From Tetrapyrgos nigripes (taxonomy: Eukaryota; Basidiomycota; Agaricomycetes; Agaricales; Campanellaceae), in assembly GCA_013368315.1 (NCBI GenBank), contig JAACJM010000074.1, positions 294,203 through 358,202 on the forward strand: a stretch of DNA of 64,000 bases, given 5' to 3'. Shown piece after piece: positions 33,801 to 45,319 of the stretch; the first letter of the stretch is position 1; each line of letters begins with the position of its first letter. The notes below the pieces were generated by a model, which was not told where the DNA came from, searched no databases, and saw only the letters and a program-made list of their open reading frames with translations. Position numbers and translations under genes: made by a program.

Positions 33801-36672
33801 AGTATTTTGAACGCCAGACAAAGCAAAGAAGGTCTGAATATACTCCTGAACGTCGGGAGTATGTAGTCCTTTGAGAACTCAGATACTGAATGGATTCGGG
33901 GATTGGTATGTAATAATACACACTTATCTTTGCTTTCTCTTGCCACACTGGTGCCTCCTTGGAATCGAAGCCCTTCGAAAGGTACGGATTGATCGAAAAA
34001 GCTAGTATAGCAGCACCCCTGCAAGACAGATCTTCGAGCTATCAGATACCTGAGTAGATTCTTGATCCTGAGAGTTGTTTGCCCCAAGTCTTGAATTTGA
34101 GCGTCAATACCAAGTCAATAAGAACGTCAATAGGGAGATCTCACTAGTATTGCAATACAAACGCAATTACGATAGCTCCGATGTCTCTCCTGCGTAGTCC
34201 TGGCAGCCTGTGTCCAACTCGACCCATCGGGGCGCCTTCCGATGCTTTCCGGAGTGATATTTGAGACAGAAAAAAAGCCGCTGAGAAGTCATGCTGAGAT
34301 GCTAGCAGATTCGACGCATCATAGCTTCGCCGGTTTCTCCAGCTTTCCTGGGTTTCATGTAGACACGCTTTCTGAGGACAGGTCACATTGGGATGACTGG
34401 ACCGGTAAGACCGAGCATCGTTGAGCACATGGCAGAACATGCTGATCAGGAAAGGCCGACAGGTCAGGACCTCAAGTAATTGGAGACAAAGAAATGACTT
34501 GGCCGGAATTCCAGACGCATAAAGGCGGTTCAGAACGATTCAGAGCACCTGATTGAAAAACCGAGGGATCAGGACACCTAGAATTTCGCGTGTAAGAGGT
34601 ATACGACTCGGAGGTTGCAATTCGGCTCAACAATGAGGCAGCACACGGATAAGACTTGATCACAAGCATAAAAGACAGTTCAAGGTGATGTTTGAGAACC
34701 ATCCGGGAGTGACGACCACACTTGAGATTTCTCGATAAGACCCAAGCAAGAGGGGGGTAAACGCGAGCATTATTGATGTCTATCTTTAGCATAGAGTGTT
34801 AAGGATTCAAGCTTCCTATGCATAGAAAAGAGCTGCCTCAACTGCTTCCCCGCGATGGTGGTGGTTGAAAGGCTGAAGTAACTCACATGATCGTGTCAGT
34901 TGAGCTATCGTGGCCTCTCGACGCGCTCTCTCTTTGATCTCTCGGAGTCCTTTGGCATCCTAGAGAGTTAAGACTAGACCTAGGATAGTGCTTAAGACAC
35001 GACGAGAAATTAGAATCCGTTTCACCTGCTAGGCTATGCTTGATTTTAGCTTAAGCAAGTAACTCCAAGGCGGCTGAGTCTACTTAACTAGTACAGTAGT
35101 ACGACTCGGAGTTACGAGGAGAAGTACTTTCAGATCTTTGCGTGTAATCATTTGGAGAAAAACCTACGGGACGGAGCACCGAGATGGTAATCTTTGATTG
35201 CATGAAACGCTTGGACTCGGAAGATTGTGACCGGAACACCATGGATCGATAAGTGCGGTAAAGGTGTAAGTACCGGCGGCCAGATATGAACGTTCAGTAG
35301 TGAATGATCTCCTCATCCTCCACGATTCAATCAAAATCAATCCCATCTACCCCACGTTTGTACGTACTCAAAAATTTCAAAATGTAAACAGTTTCTTCAA
35401 GTTCCTGCCTCTTAATACACCGGTAATGACGGGTCATTGGCATCAACTGGCCCCGGACCGGCAATACTATAGCGCCCAAATTCCCGCATCAACCTTTACA
35501 GCTTCAGTGGTCTGACCGAACACGACAAGGAAACACTTACTTCCTAGAGCCTCGCAGCTGACTTACTTCGTAATTCCTGCCGCTAAGAGCAGATGTACTA
35601 TTCCAAAAAATCCCAAACTTCCTGTCGCTAAAAGCAGACGTACTATCTCCCCAAAATCCCACTTCCTACCGCTAAGAATAGTCTTGAACAACCTAAAAAT
35701 ATATGTTCACCCCGACTATCGTTCACCCAATCCGTAATAGTCCGTAGCGTACTTGGTAGTTACGCCTGTACATAGAAGTCAAAGGTGGTCGTAGGGTGGT
35801 ACTGGATCTACGACGGATGTAGAAGCCGCCAGCTCTTCTCTTGCCTGCCCTACGGTCTCGGGAACGCTACTAAGCATGCGCCTCCTGGAAACCGGCGTTC
35901 AACTCGTGGACCATGCCGTGTAATAAATTTCTCTCTCTCGTACTATTTCGTTTCGCTGCCAGTATTAGGGTGTTGGAGCGATCATGATGCACAGGGTGCG
36001 GATTTGAAGGTGAGCAGCATGAAAAAATTCCATCTTTGTCATTCGCCGGACTGGCTACACGCCACACTGCCGTGTCATAGCTAATAAGTAATCCAATGCA
36101 GTTTGCGCAAATAATAATAATAACTGATACAGAAATTCGTTTGGTCACCATGTACTCTTCAACCGAACTTTGTCTTCTCACTAACTAACAAATATTGCTG
36201 GAGGCGCCCGAGTCATCGCTGCTTTCCTGTCGCCAGTCCGCTGCGGTGGCTGATAATACATAGCCGACAATGATGAGATCAGCGCTATCATTACGGCATT
36301 AGCTGTTAGGCTTGTTTTCCTTGAAGTTGAACCACCATCATCGTACCTCGACAATGACTCAGAGCACAGCACGGTCCTTCACTTCAACACAGCACGACTT
36401 TACATCTTTTGATATGTATCCCGCTGCTTTTTCGACAACTGTACCCATCATTGTCGTACACAACTCAATCTGACCGGAACTGAGCTGTGGAATGACTCTG
36501 AGCGTCCGAGGCGGTGTATCACTATGACACAGTGCGCGAATTGTTTACAGCGGAGCCGGTTTGTCCAACTCCATTTTAGTCCACCCAGCATAGCGTATTT
36601 ATTAACGCTAGCAAACAATGGTATGTTTCCCGACATCCTACCACATCCTACCACTCTGCGTTCTGGACGATC
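30874..36672. other. Long gene-poor interval, 5.8 kb
   Basis: I found no recognisable protein, tRNA or complete transposon here. Short open frames (for example 31247-31519, 31707-32096 and 34144-34440, all minus) lack family motifs and convincing splice partners. A 45-bp tandem repeat lies at 35574-35690. The composition resembles decayed mobile DNA, but I could not identify an element. Confidence 0.45.
35574..35690. repeat. 45-bp tandem repeat, about 2.5 copies
   Basis: Copies begin at 35574, 35619 and 35663 with TTCCTGCCGCTAAGAGCAG, TTCCTGTCGCTAAAAGCAG and TTCCTACCGCTAAGAATAG. The first two continue with GAYGTACTAT and CCCCAAAATCCC-like blocks. The third copy is truncated. Confidence 0.7.
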
Positions 36673-39600
36673 ATGTCCTCCTTCATTCGTCCCAAAATCA
36701 ATTTGGGGTATGGCAAAGATCACCCCGATGGCGTAAACTCTTTGCCAGAACTCATACGCTTCAATGCGACTCATAATCCTGGTGCGTATGTCTCCCAAGA
36801 GTTTCTTCCGTTTTCTCAATCTTTATCCCAGATCAGTTGTTCGGTCTTCAGGCCATATCAAAAGAAGATGCTGAACCACGCGCAATCACATTTTCTCAAC
36901 TTCATCAAGCTGTGGAGATTTCCTCAGCTTGGCTCGTTCACGAGGGTGCTACTACTGGCCGTGTCAAGAGAGAACAGTGTGTACGACCGGTCGCCCTTCT
37001 GCTGGGAAGCGATATCGGTATATACATCTACATGGCTGCACTGATGAGGGTTGGAACGCCTGTAAGTGATGGTACATGTCTCGACTGTGCTAAAGATGCT
37101 CATGGTTTGTCCTAGGTCCTTTGTCTCTCGGCTCGTCTTACTCCTCTTGCCGTTGCCCATCTGCTCAACAGTGTCAATCCGTCAGCGGTTCTCATCAGCT
37201 CCCAGCTCTGTCAGACAGCAGAGAAGGCAGTTGCCCTACTTAACGCTCAGTATTCGGTTGTCAATATACCCAAGGTTCTCACCGCTCTTAGTTATGAAGA
37301 CTTTCTTCACTGTGACGCCAACAGCAGACTGAACGAGCTCGAAATTCCTCCTACGTACACAGCCTTCGGACCGAATGATGTGGATGCGTGTATATTTCAC
37401 TCCTCAGGCACCACGGGTTTGCCAAAGCCTATCTATCATTCTCACGTATACCCCTTGATTTATGCCGCCTGCCACCGTTTGCCTGAGAAGGACAGTGCGT
37501 TCTCGATTAACGTATCGACTTTGCCCTTGTATCATGTAAGATTTAGACAACTTATTGACTGTCCGTCTGTCGACTTATGTGCCTTCTCTCAGGGATTTGG
37601 ACTCTTAGCTCCATCACTATCGCTTTCCATTGGAATGCCATTCTACCTGTTCCCTGCCACAGTCATTCCCACCGCAAGATCGGTTCTTTCCGCCCTGAAG
37701 GCGACAAACGCACGATACATGTTCTCTGTTCCTTCTATATTGGAAGATATCTTGAATATATCGCCATCTGATGGACTTAATGAGCTGCGGAAATTAGAGA
37801 TCCTGGCTATTGGAGGCGCACCCATCAAGGAATCAGTCGGTGATGAACTAGTCTCAAACGGTGTCAAATTACTCAACCACTGGGGTGAGCTGAATTTTCA
37901 TCTCAAGGGACCGAAGTACTAATACAAAGCTCTTATTTTTGGTGTAGGTGCGACTGAAATAGGTGCCATAGCTCCCATCGAGCCCGTCCCATCTGGGTAT
38001 GACCGCCATTACCTCATGCCCCGAACTGATATCGGACTGGAATTCATCGAGATTGAAGGCGATGGCTCACTTACACGTCAACTTATCGGCCACCCCCCTG
38101 GTTGGGATCGCCCTTTTATCGTCCAAGACCTTCTTGAAGCAAACCCGGCCAACACGACCCAAGTCCGAATCCTCGGCAGGACTGACGATCTCATCGTCCT
38201 TGCCACTGGCGAGAAGATTCATCCGGCTAGTTTAGAGAGGACCGTTGCAGAACATCCTAGAGTCAAAGCCGCATTAGCATTCGGGGATCGTCAGTTTTCC
38301 ATGGGACTCATAGTCGAAATATGGGATACAGAAGACCTACATCTCAATGACCAGGCTACTAGCACCTTCGTTGACTCGATAGCACCCTACGTCGAGCGTG
38401 GAAATACCTTCGTCGATAACCACGGAAAGGTGGCCATGGAAATGCTCGTACTGACGACAGAATCAAAAAAGCCGCTGATGCGTACAGACAAGGGTAGTTT
38501 GGCGAGGAAGGCTAATTACGAAGCCTTCTCCAAGGAGATTGAGGAATGTTACGCTCAAGCAGATTCACTCAGGGCCAATCCATTACCTCCTACGGACGCG
38601 GATGCCTTGCTGAGAAGGATTCGGGATGTCGTCGCCGATGTCACAGATCAAGAAGTCTTCCGTTCTCCAACAGGCAACTTTGATGACGCAGATTTGTTCG
38701 AGATGGGTGTGGATTCGCTGCAGGCAAAACGATTACATGCTGTGCTGTCCGGAAGCTTGCGCGTCACTGCGAATCTACCGAGACCCGTCGAGAAACTTGA
38801 TCTAGATTTCGTGTTTCAGCATCCATCTGTGTCAAAGCTCTACCTCGCGATCAGGGCGGTCATGACCACGACGGAGGGTGTTGGCCAGATGATTTTGGGA
38901 ACAGAGACGAGGATTAAAGCTATGCAACTGATGGTTGAAGAATTTCGGGCTCGGCTCGCGAGCTTCGCAGAAGTTGCGGCGAAAGCATCAGATTACCGAA
39001 AGAGACGGGTTCATGCAGCGAGCCCTGCCAGTGGTTCTGTTGTTCTATTGACGGGGTCTACGGGAAGCCTGGGATGCATGCTTCTTGCTAGACTCGCTGG
39101 CGATCCAAACGTATCCAAAATCATATGTTTGAATCGCAAACAGAAACAACAGCAAGTAGGTGCTCCTGACAGGCAGAGGAGGGCTCTAGAGAAACGTGGT
39201 GCCACTATTGCGAAGGAGAATTGGGATAAGATCGTGCTGTTTGAAACTAACGTCCACGCGCCCAAGTTCGGGTTGAATAGTGATGCGTTCGAAGAGGTAT
39301 GTTCACTTCTACAGGCGATTATGAACCAAACTAACTCCTCATCACAGCTTCTTCAGGTTACGCACATCATACACAACGCGTGGCCGGTTGACTTCAACAT
39401 GAAGTTACAATCATTCAAGTCACACCTTGAACTCGTATCCAATCTCGCTCTCCTTTGCATCGAGAGCTCAGGCCGTCGACATCTCAATACCGCACCGACG
39501 CGTTTGCTATTCTTATCTTCTATAGCAGTTGTTGGCCGGTATCCTCTGCTACACCCTGAGGGACCTTTTGAGGTACCGGAACAAGCGCTTGGACCTGAGA

Positions 39601-40294
39601 ATACCGCTGAAATGGGATATGCAGAAGCCAAGTGGGTTGCTGAGAAAGTCGTAACGATGGCTGGAGAAATGTTCGGTCAGGCGGAAGATCCATTGATTCA
39701 GACGTCAAGCATACGTATAGGCCAGCTGACTGGTGCAGAAGGACGAGGAGCTTGGAACGAGAGCGAACATTTCCCACTGATCGTTCGGACATCAAGATAT
39801 CTCAGATTATTACCATACTTGCAAGGTGTAAGTTACCTCTTTTCGAAGCTCTTTCAACTTTCTTGCTGATTGTCCTCCATCTACAGTCATTGTCGTGGTT
39901 ACCAGTTAACCGAGCGGCGGACATAGTGACCGAACTGCTGTTCTCGAAAGGATTCCAAGCATTCTACCACGTCGAGAATCCTAGTCGTCAATCGTGGTCA
40001 GGACTTCTCCGAAACCTTTCGTTCATTCTGGGTGGAAACACTTCCCCTGTTCGTATGGTTCCCTTCCAGGAATGGCTTGACCAAGTGCGGAATCTGGGAG
40101 ATGACCCAAGGAACAAGGCCATGAAGATTTTTGACTTCCTGGATCACCACTTCGTTAGGATGGCGTCGGGTCCAGTCATTCTTAGGACAACCAATGCCAG
40201 AGCTGATTCACCCAGCATGGTAAGAAGCACTTCGCTGGATATGGGTCATTTGGAGGAATATGTTGAGTACTGGAAGACGACTGATCAGTCATAA
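36673..40294 (+). CDS. Adenylate-forming reductase (A-T-R, NRPS-like)
   Basis: Activates a carboxylic acid with ATP, loads it on a phosphopantetheine arm and reduces it with NADPH to an aldehyde. Exons are 36673-36781, 36832-37061, 37116-37535, 37593-37884, 37948-39296, a next exon to 39827, and 39887-40294, ending TAA. The adenylation domain has FHSSGTTGLPKP (core A3), NHWGATE (A5) and GRTDDLIVLATGEKIHPASLE in two adjoining pieces (A7-A8). The thiolation domain has FEMGVDSLQAKRL, with Ser as the pantetheine site. The reductase domain has LLTGSTGSLG (NAD(P)-binding), IIHNAWPVDFNMKLQSF and GYAEAKW (catalytic Tyr and Lys). Overall length of about 1,000 residues and order are normal for basidiomycete reductases. 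The substrate (aryl acid, amino acid or benzoate) cannot be decided. The PKS at the window start could supply an aryl acid, but it is far away. Confidence 0.93.
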
Positions 40295-40684
40295 CTCTAC
40301 TGTTGAAGTTTGTACAATACCATAGGCTAACATGTAACTAATGCGAGGACCATATAATTTATAAGTATTATGTATACTCCTTTGTCTGGTTAGATTGATC
40401 TCGCTGGCGGATCGAGATTTGAAAAGTTGAAGGCTTCAAAGCGTATTTACAGACTGTATACAAGGTGCACTACATAACATGATTGATATACTGAGGGGCG
40501 CGCACTAGAGAATAAGCTAGATCTGAATATCGGTACAGATGATTGTCCGAGAGCGGTCCATGAGAGAACAAGGGCAAGAAAGAACATGAGCACGTATAAC
40601 GCCAAGAGTCGACTCTAGAGATGAGTGCAAGATCAGAAAGGCATGGACAGGTGAAAACAGTCATAGATATCAGCCATCAAGAAA
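40295..40684. other. Intergenic between convergent genes
   Basis: 390 bases between the stop codons of the reductase (+) and the TPX2-like gene (-). AT-rich at its left side (TATAATTTATAAGTATTATG near 40351), likely 3' processing sequence; no gene seen. Confidence 0.5.
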
Positions 40685-43600
40685 TCACTTCTCCGTCTTT
40701 TGCTTCTCGTCCCCTTTCTTCCTCGGTGCATCTTTATACCACTCAGGCACTTCATGTGCCTTGACAACCAACTTCCTCCTCATCTCCTTAAGCTGCTTCT
40801 CCTCTTCCTCCTCCCTTTCCTTCCTCTCTTCCTCGCGCTTCCTCTCCATCTCCTCCTGTTTTTGTCTCACCCTGTCATCAAACTCCTTCCGCATCTCGCT
40901 GCGCATTGACGTGTAAAGCCCAATTGGTTTGGAAACAGATACACTGGCCTGAGCCTTATTCTGAGACTTGATAGTGGAAAGATGAGCGGCTTGAGCTGCA
41001 TGTATCGATGCAAAATCAGGAACGGGAAGACCGAGTGACGAAGTCGTGAGTGGTAAACTCGGTACCGCTGGAGCGGGCCGAGTAGATGTCAAAGCAGAAG
41101 CAGAAGACCCGGGTTGAGACGACGCTGACCTCGAGTGTGAAGAGTTCGAGTTCCACAGATGAGCTTGAGATTGAGAGGACACAGAACATGTGCGGCTTTC
41201 GGGCCTTGATGTCAATGAGGACAATGTTGGTTTGGATTCTTCTTCTGGGATTGTACCATCCTTCCTCGCTTCTGCACGCGCACTGCTCCTAAAAGTGAAC
41301 GGAACAGGCTTCGTCAAACCCCCAGAAGCACCTTTCCCATTCATAGATTCTGAAGCTTCGTTATCGGAAGCGTGTGCAGCAATAACAGACTTGGCCCAAG
41401 CTGAAGACGACAGAGTAGGCTTTGAGACGGATACCGTTCTGGTCCTCACACCTTTTGCGTTTGTACTCGCAGTAGCTTTGGTAGCGGTAGAGCTTGCGTT
41501 GGAATTATTGCTGGCGCTCAAAGCAGGCCGAGAGCCCGATCCAAATGCATCGAGTGTAGGACCGGTACCTGTCCCTTTCATCGTTACACCTTGTCTGGCC
41601 TTCTGCCTCTGCCTCTGCGTATTTTTCTCCTTCTGAGCTTCCCGAGAAGCCTGCAAGCCTCTGGGTGATTGACGAGCTCTAGCCGTCGTTAAGGGTGGCG
41701 CTTTAGCCTTTCTTCTTGAATTTGAATTTGAAAGAGACACGGCAGCAGTCGTAATCCTTCCCCTTTTCCTAGGTAGTTCCTGTAGTCGGGTGGTATTCGT
41801 GATCGAGTCCGGGTCCTCTTCGGGTACTTTCTCCTTATCATTACTCTCCACCACTAACGCCACATCTACATCCGCATCTCCGTCTTGATCAGAAGCTTTA
41901 TCACCATCCCCATCGAGACCCGACTGTTCGGAAGGAGGTGGCTCAAACGCAGAGCTACTCTTCCTTTTGGCAGAACGTCTACAGGGTGAAGGTATGACGG
42001 GGATTGCGGGTGCTGTCGCCATCATGATACTCGTACTCGATATATCTTCAACGGTGCCTCCACTATCCGCGGTGCCTCCACTATCCGCAGTGCCTCCACT
42101 ATCCGCGGTGCCTCCACTATCCGCGGTGCCCCCACTATCCCGGTCCGCGAGCACGCCATTTGCTCCAATAATATCTGACATGGACGCCAACGCAGAAATA
42201 ACATTTGTATCAAGTGCAGACAGGACTGGTGTCGACGCCCTCGTCGTGGAAGCAGTGTGTATCACTTCGTCATCATCGTCTGCATAGGTGAAAGTGGGAA
42301 GAGGGACCTCGGCACGCTTCTTCTTTTGGGGTCGAGGTGGTGCAGAAGTAGCATCTACCATCCCAACGCCGTCAGAAGGCGCTTCTTCAGTCTGAGCGAT
42401 GACAGTAGTAGAACTGGAAGGGGAATCCAAAACGGAAGCTGAGACTGAAGGGGTAGTCTGTGGCTCTGGTGCAGTGGTAGATGTTGAAGCAGCAGCAGTG
42501 GGCTTAATGACTTTGACTGTGGAAGCACCAGCACCTGCGTTGACGGGTTTCTCAATAGATGATGAAGGATTTCGGGAGTGAGCTTTTCCAGCGGTGACGC
42601 TGGGATTCCTGGAATGACCAGGTCGAGGTCTAATTGGTCGACTATCGGATGCCGTCGTTGTCTGAGCTTTCGTGGTGGTAGTAGAGGGTCCGGCAGCCTC
42701 AGGTGCTACAGCGATAGGCCTGAGTAGAAAATAAGACGTTATTTAGTCAACTTGCGCTATCTAAGCGAAAGAAGAGAGAGAAAAACGTACCTGTCGGTCT
42801 GCAACTCCTTTCCTTTGCCTTTTCCTTTCACATCAGTCACAGTCTTGACGGTAGCCGCAGTCTGAGGCCTTGCAGTAACGCTGACAGTCCTCGCCCGTGC
42901 CCTCTCCTTCCGAATATCCTCCTTCGCTGTTGCACCGGCACCGATCCTCCCCTGTCCTTCCTTTTGAGCATCAACATCTCTAACGGGAGCCTTCGCCGAT
43001 TCGATGGTCTTCCTTTCCTTCGCTTTCGTCTCCTCCTTGGAAGAACCCTTCGCTGTGTCAGCCTTGGCCTTCAATGCAGAAGTGAATGGTTTTTCGGCCC
43101 TAGCTGGTCTTTGTCTCGGTGCAACGGTCTTCTCGGCTACAGGCTGAGGTTCAGGTAACACACTGGGTACATCCCATTCTCCGTCCTCATCCTCAGTTTG
43201 AATATGAGGTTGAGGAACGACCTTCGATGGAGAGAGTTGTGAAAGTGTAAGCGGATCTTCTTGGGGCGGTGTAGCGACTTGCACGGTTGTATTTTCCATC
43301 TCTTGGGCTGCATGGGCTTCGGCGACATCGGTAATGACCACGGAAGACCTTGTTTCTTCTTCCACCTCCGAGGGACCAGCATCAGCCTTCGCATCCTCGA
43401 AATCAACTGAGGTGGCCTTCCCAATATCTGCAGTCGGGGTTGTGTCGGCCTCAATCTGAGTATCTAGAGTGTCAACAGAGCATGTTGATTCAGGCTGGGA
43501 ACTGAGACCATGATCATTAGAAAGAAGAGGGTCGGGATTGGATGGGGTGGATGGCGAAGGTTGCATCTTGGAGACCGGCTCCTCGACGAGAACGGGGTTT

Positions 43601-44761
43601 GTAGAAGGTGATGATGAAGGTTTCTTGGAGGTGGAAGGAGGTGGAACTGTAGCCGAGAATGAAGAGGAACTCGCAGGCTTGCCAGACAAGCCATGAGTAT
43701 TGTCTATTGATTTGGCTTTTGAATGGGTTTTGGTAGTGGCTTTGGTGACGGAGACGTGAGCATCAGTAGCTCTTCGTGTAGTTCGTGTGGTGATAGTTGC
43801 AGCGACAGGTAGAGAAGGTTGCCTATATTAAAGGAATATTTTTGTCAGCAATTTCGCAGAGGGCAATAAGGAGCATAACATACCTTTCTGACACGGGAGG
43901 CTCGTCTCGTGTAACCAGAGTTTGGGATTTGGTGGTGGGTTGTGAGGGCTCAAACGATAAGGTCTTGCTATACCCGATCAGCCGCTCAGCGAGTCCGCCA
44001 ACTTCTAGTGTACTATAGTCGAAGGAAGACGACATGCTTTCGTCCTCTGGTGGTCTTTCAGGTGGAGCCGAGCTCGTCGAAGCAGGAGGATAGTTTTGGA
44101 GAGATTCGAAATCAAAGGGACCGGCGGGAGGCCTGGAAAAGATACTCTTTCGAGGACGTACTGCTGAAATGGGTTTTGAGTTGACTTCAGGAACAGTATT
44201 CGGAGCCTGCAAAGGAAGGAATTAGTTACACGTCGCTTCATCAGAGTATCAAAAGAGAGAGAAACGTACCATCATATTTTCGGAACCTCCTGATATACCC
44301 TCAACATTAAAGTCAAACTCTTCATCCAACAAAGCAATTTCCGACTTCAATTTTGCCATCCTCTGTGGCGTGGACATCGGGTCGTCTTCTTCTTCCTCTA
44401 TGGGATCCTTCAACGCCTTTGAGGCAGCTGAGACGGGCTTTCTCCCGGTACCCGGTTTGGTAGGAGAACTCCTTTTGGGCGTGCTAGACTGAGGAACAGA
44501 GGGCAGATTCCTGTTCGCTGGTCCAAGTACTTTCGACCTAGGCGTAGAGTGCCTTGTGCCAAAAGGAAGCTTTTGTTGTGGACCCGGTGTTGCGAAACTG
44601 TCATCCTGGTACTTGAAAAAGTCGTCTTCGACATCTGCGAGTAAAAAGTCGCCATCTTTGGAGGTTTCTAAAGGTATTTGAAACGAGTTTTCGACTTCTG
44701 TATAGTGAGAGACATCTGGAAGATGGCGGAGACTGAGCTCGTCGCCAGAATAGCTGGCCAT
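40685..44761 (-). CDS. Large disordered protein with TPX2-like C-terminal domain
   Basis: Four exons (44761-44270, 44206-43884, 43822-42791, 42719-40685) sum to 3882 nt, 1293 residues, with no internal stop. Almost all of it is low-complexity Ser/Pro/Thr/Ala/Lys sequence with acidic patches and several basic RKR-type clusters. The last about 80 residues start KPIGLYTSMRSEMRKEFDDR, continue as a charged coiled coil (RQKQEEMERKREEERKERE) and end RRKLVVKAHEVPEWYKDAP. This matches the pattern of the TPX2 C-terminal domain (an R-x-E/K-F...KAxPVPxxY arrangement), found in spindle microtubule-associated proteins. A microtubule or spindle role is therefore inferred. A hexapeptide ADSGGT repeat lies in the last exon. 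It is divergently oriented to the MFS gene at 45.3 kb. Confidence 0.72.
42053..42141. repeat. 18-bp coding minisatellite, five copies
   Basis: The unit GGTGCCTCCACTATCCGC is repeated five times with single-base changes. On the coding (minus) strand each unit encodes ADSGGT in frame, so copy-number change would not break the gene. Confidence 0.85.
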
Positions 44762-44954
44762 GGTAGGCGCGAGATGTTGAGTACTAGAAGCTTTGTTTGG
44801 TCGAGCTTGGCAAGTCAACACAACGCGTACGTCACGTGGTCGTCTCCGCCCGCGCTTTCCTCCTCCAGGTGAGTTTCCAGTTGAAGCCAGAAAAAGCGTC
44901 CTTGCTTATGGGAATCGTGGGAAATTCACCAGCAATTCAAGTACATTCTGATCC

Positions 44955-44999
44955 CATTCCATAGAAGACTGCAATTTTTATTAATTCTTCTATGGAATG
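44955..44999. repeat. Perfect 14-bp inverted repeat (hairpin)
   Basis: CATTCCATAGAAGA at 44955-44968 and its exact reverse complement at 44986-44999 enclose 17 AT-rich bases. It sits in the divergent promoter between the TPX2-like gene (-) and the MFS gene (+). It could be a tiny MITE or a dyad operator; no duplication flanks it. Confidence 0.65.
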
Positions 45000-45319
45000 C
45001 GGAGTCGTGGATTCCGACTCATCCTTGTACAAATGTGGATTACCAAACTCAATGCCACTGGCTGATCACTCACTATACGCGTAGTTCTCCTTGGGCGCCA
45101 TATTATACCACTACCTGGGCGTCCGGGGACCAGTCATCATGTACCTGTCAGACCGGAATCTACGGAAACTCCTTTTCTGACCTGCTTCTCTCCGAGACTT
45201 GCTTCAAAAAGCTCAAGGTAGATTGGCCTCATGGAACCATCTTCCCCATTCTCCCTGCTCTCCTCTCAGTGATGCCATTGGAAAACCCTCAAGCACACTT
45301 CCGCGAAGATGCGCGAAAG

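Noticed and set aside
39297..39347. Treating this in-frame segment of the reductase as coding
   Set aside because: It has GT-AG ends and is 51 nt long; removing it restores the expected spacing before TIIHNAW-type sequence, so it is more likely an intron.
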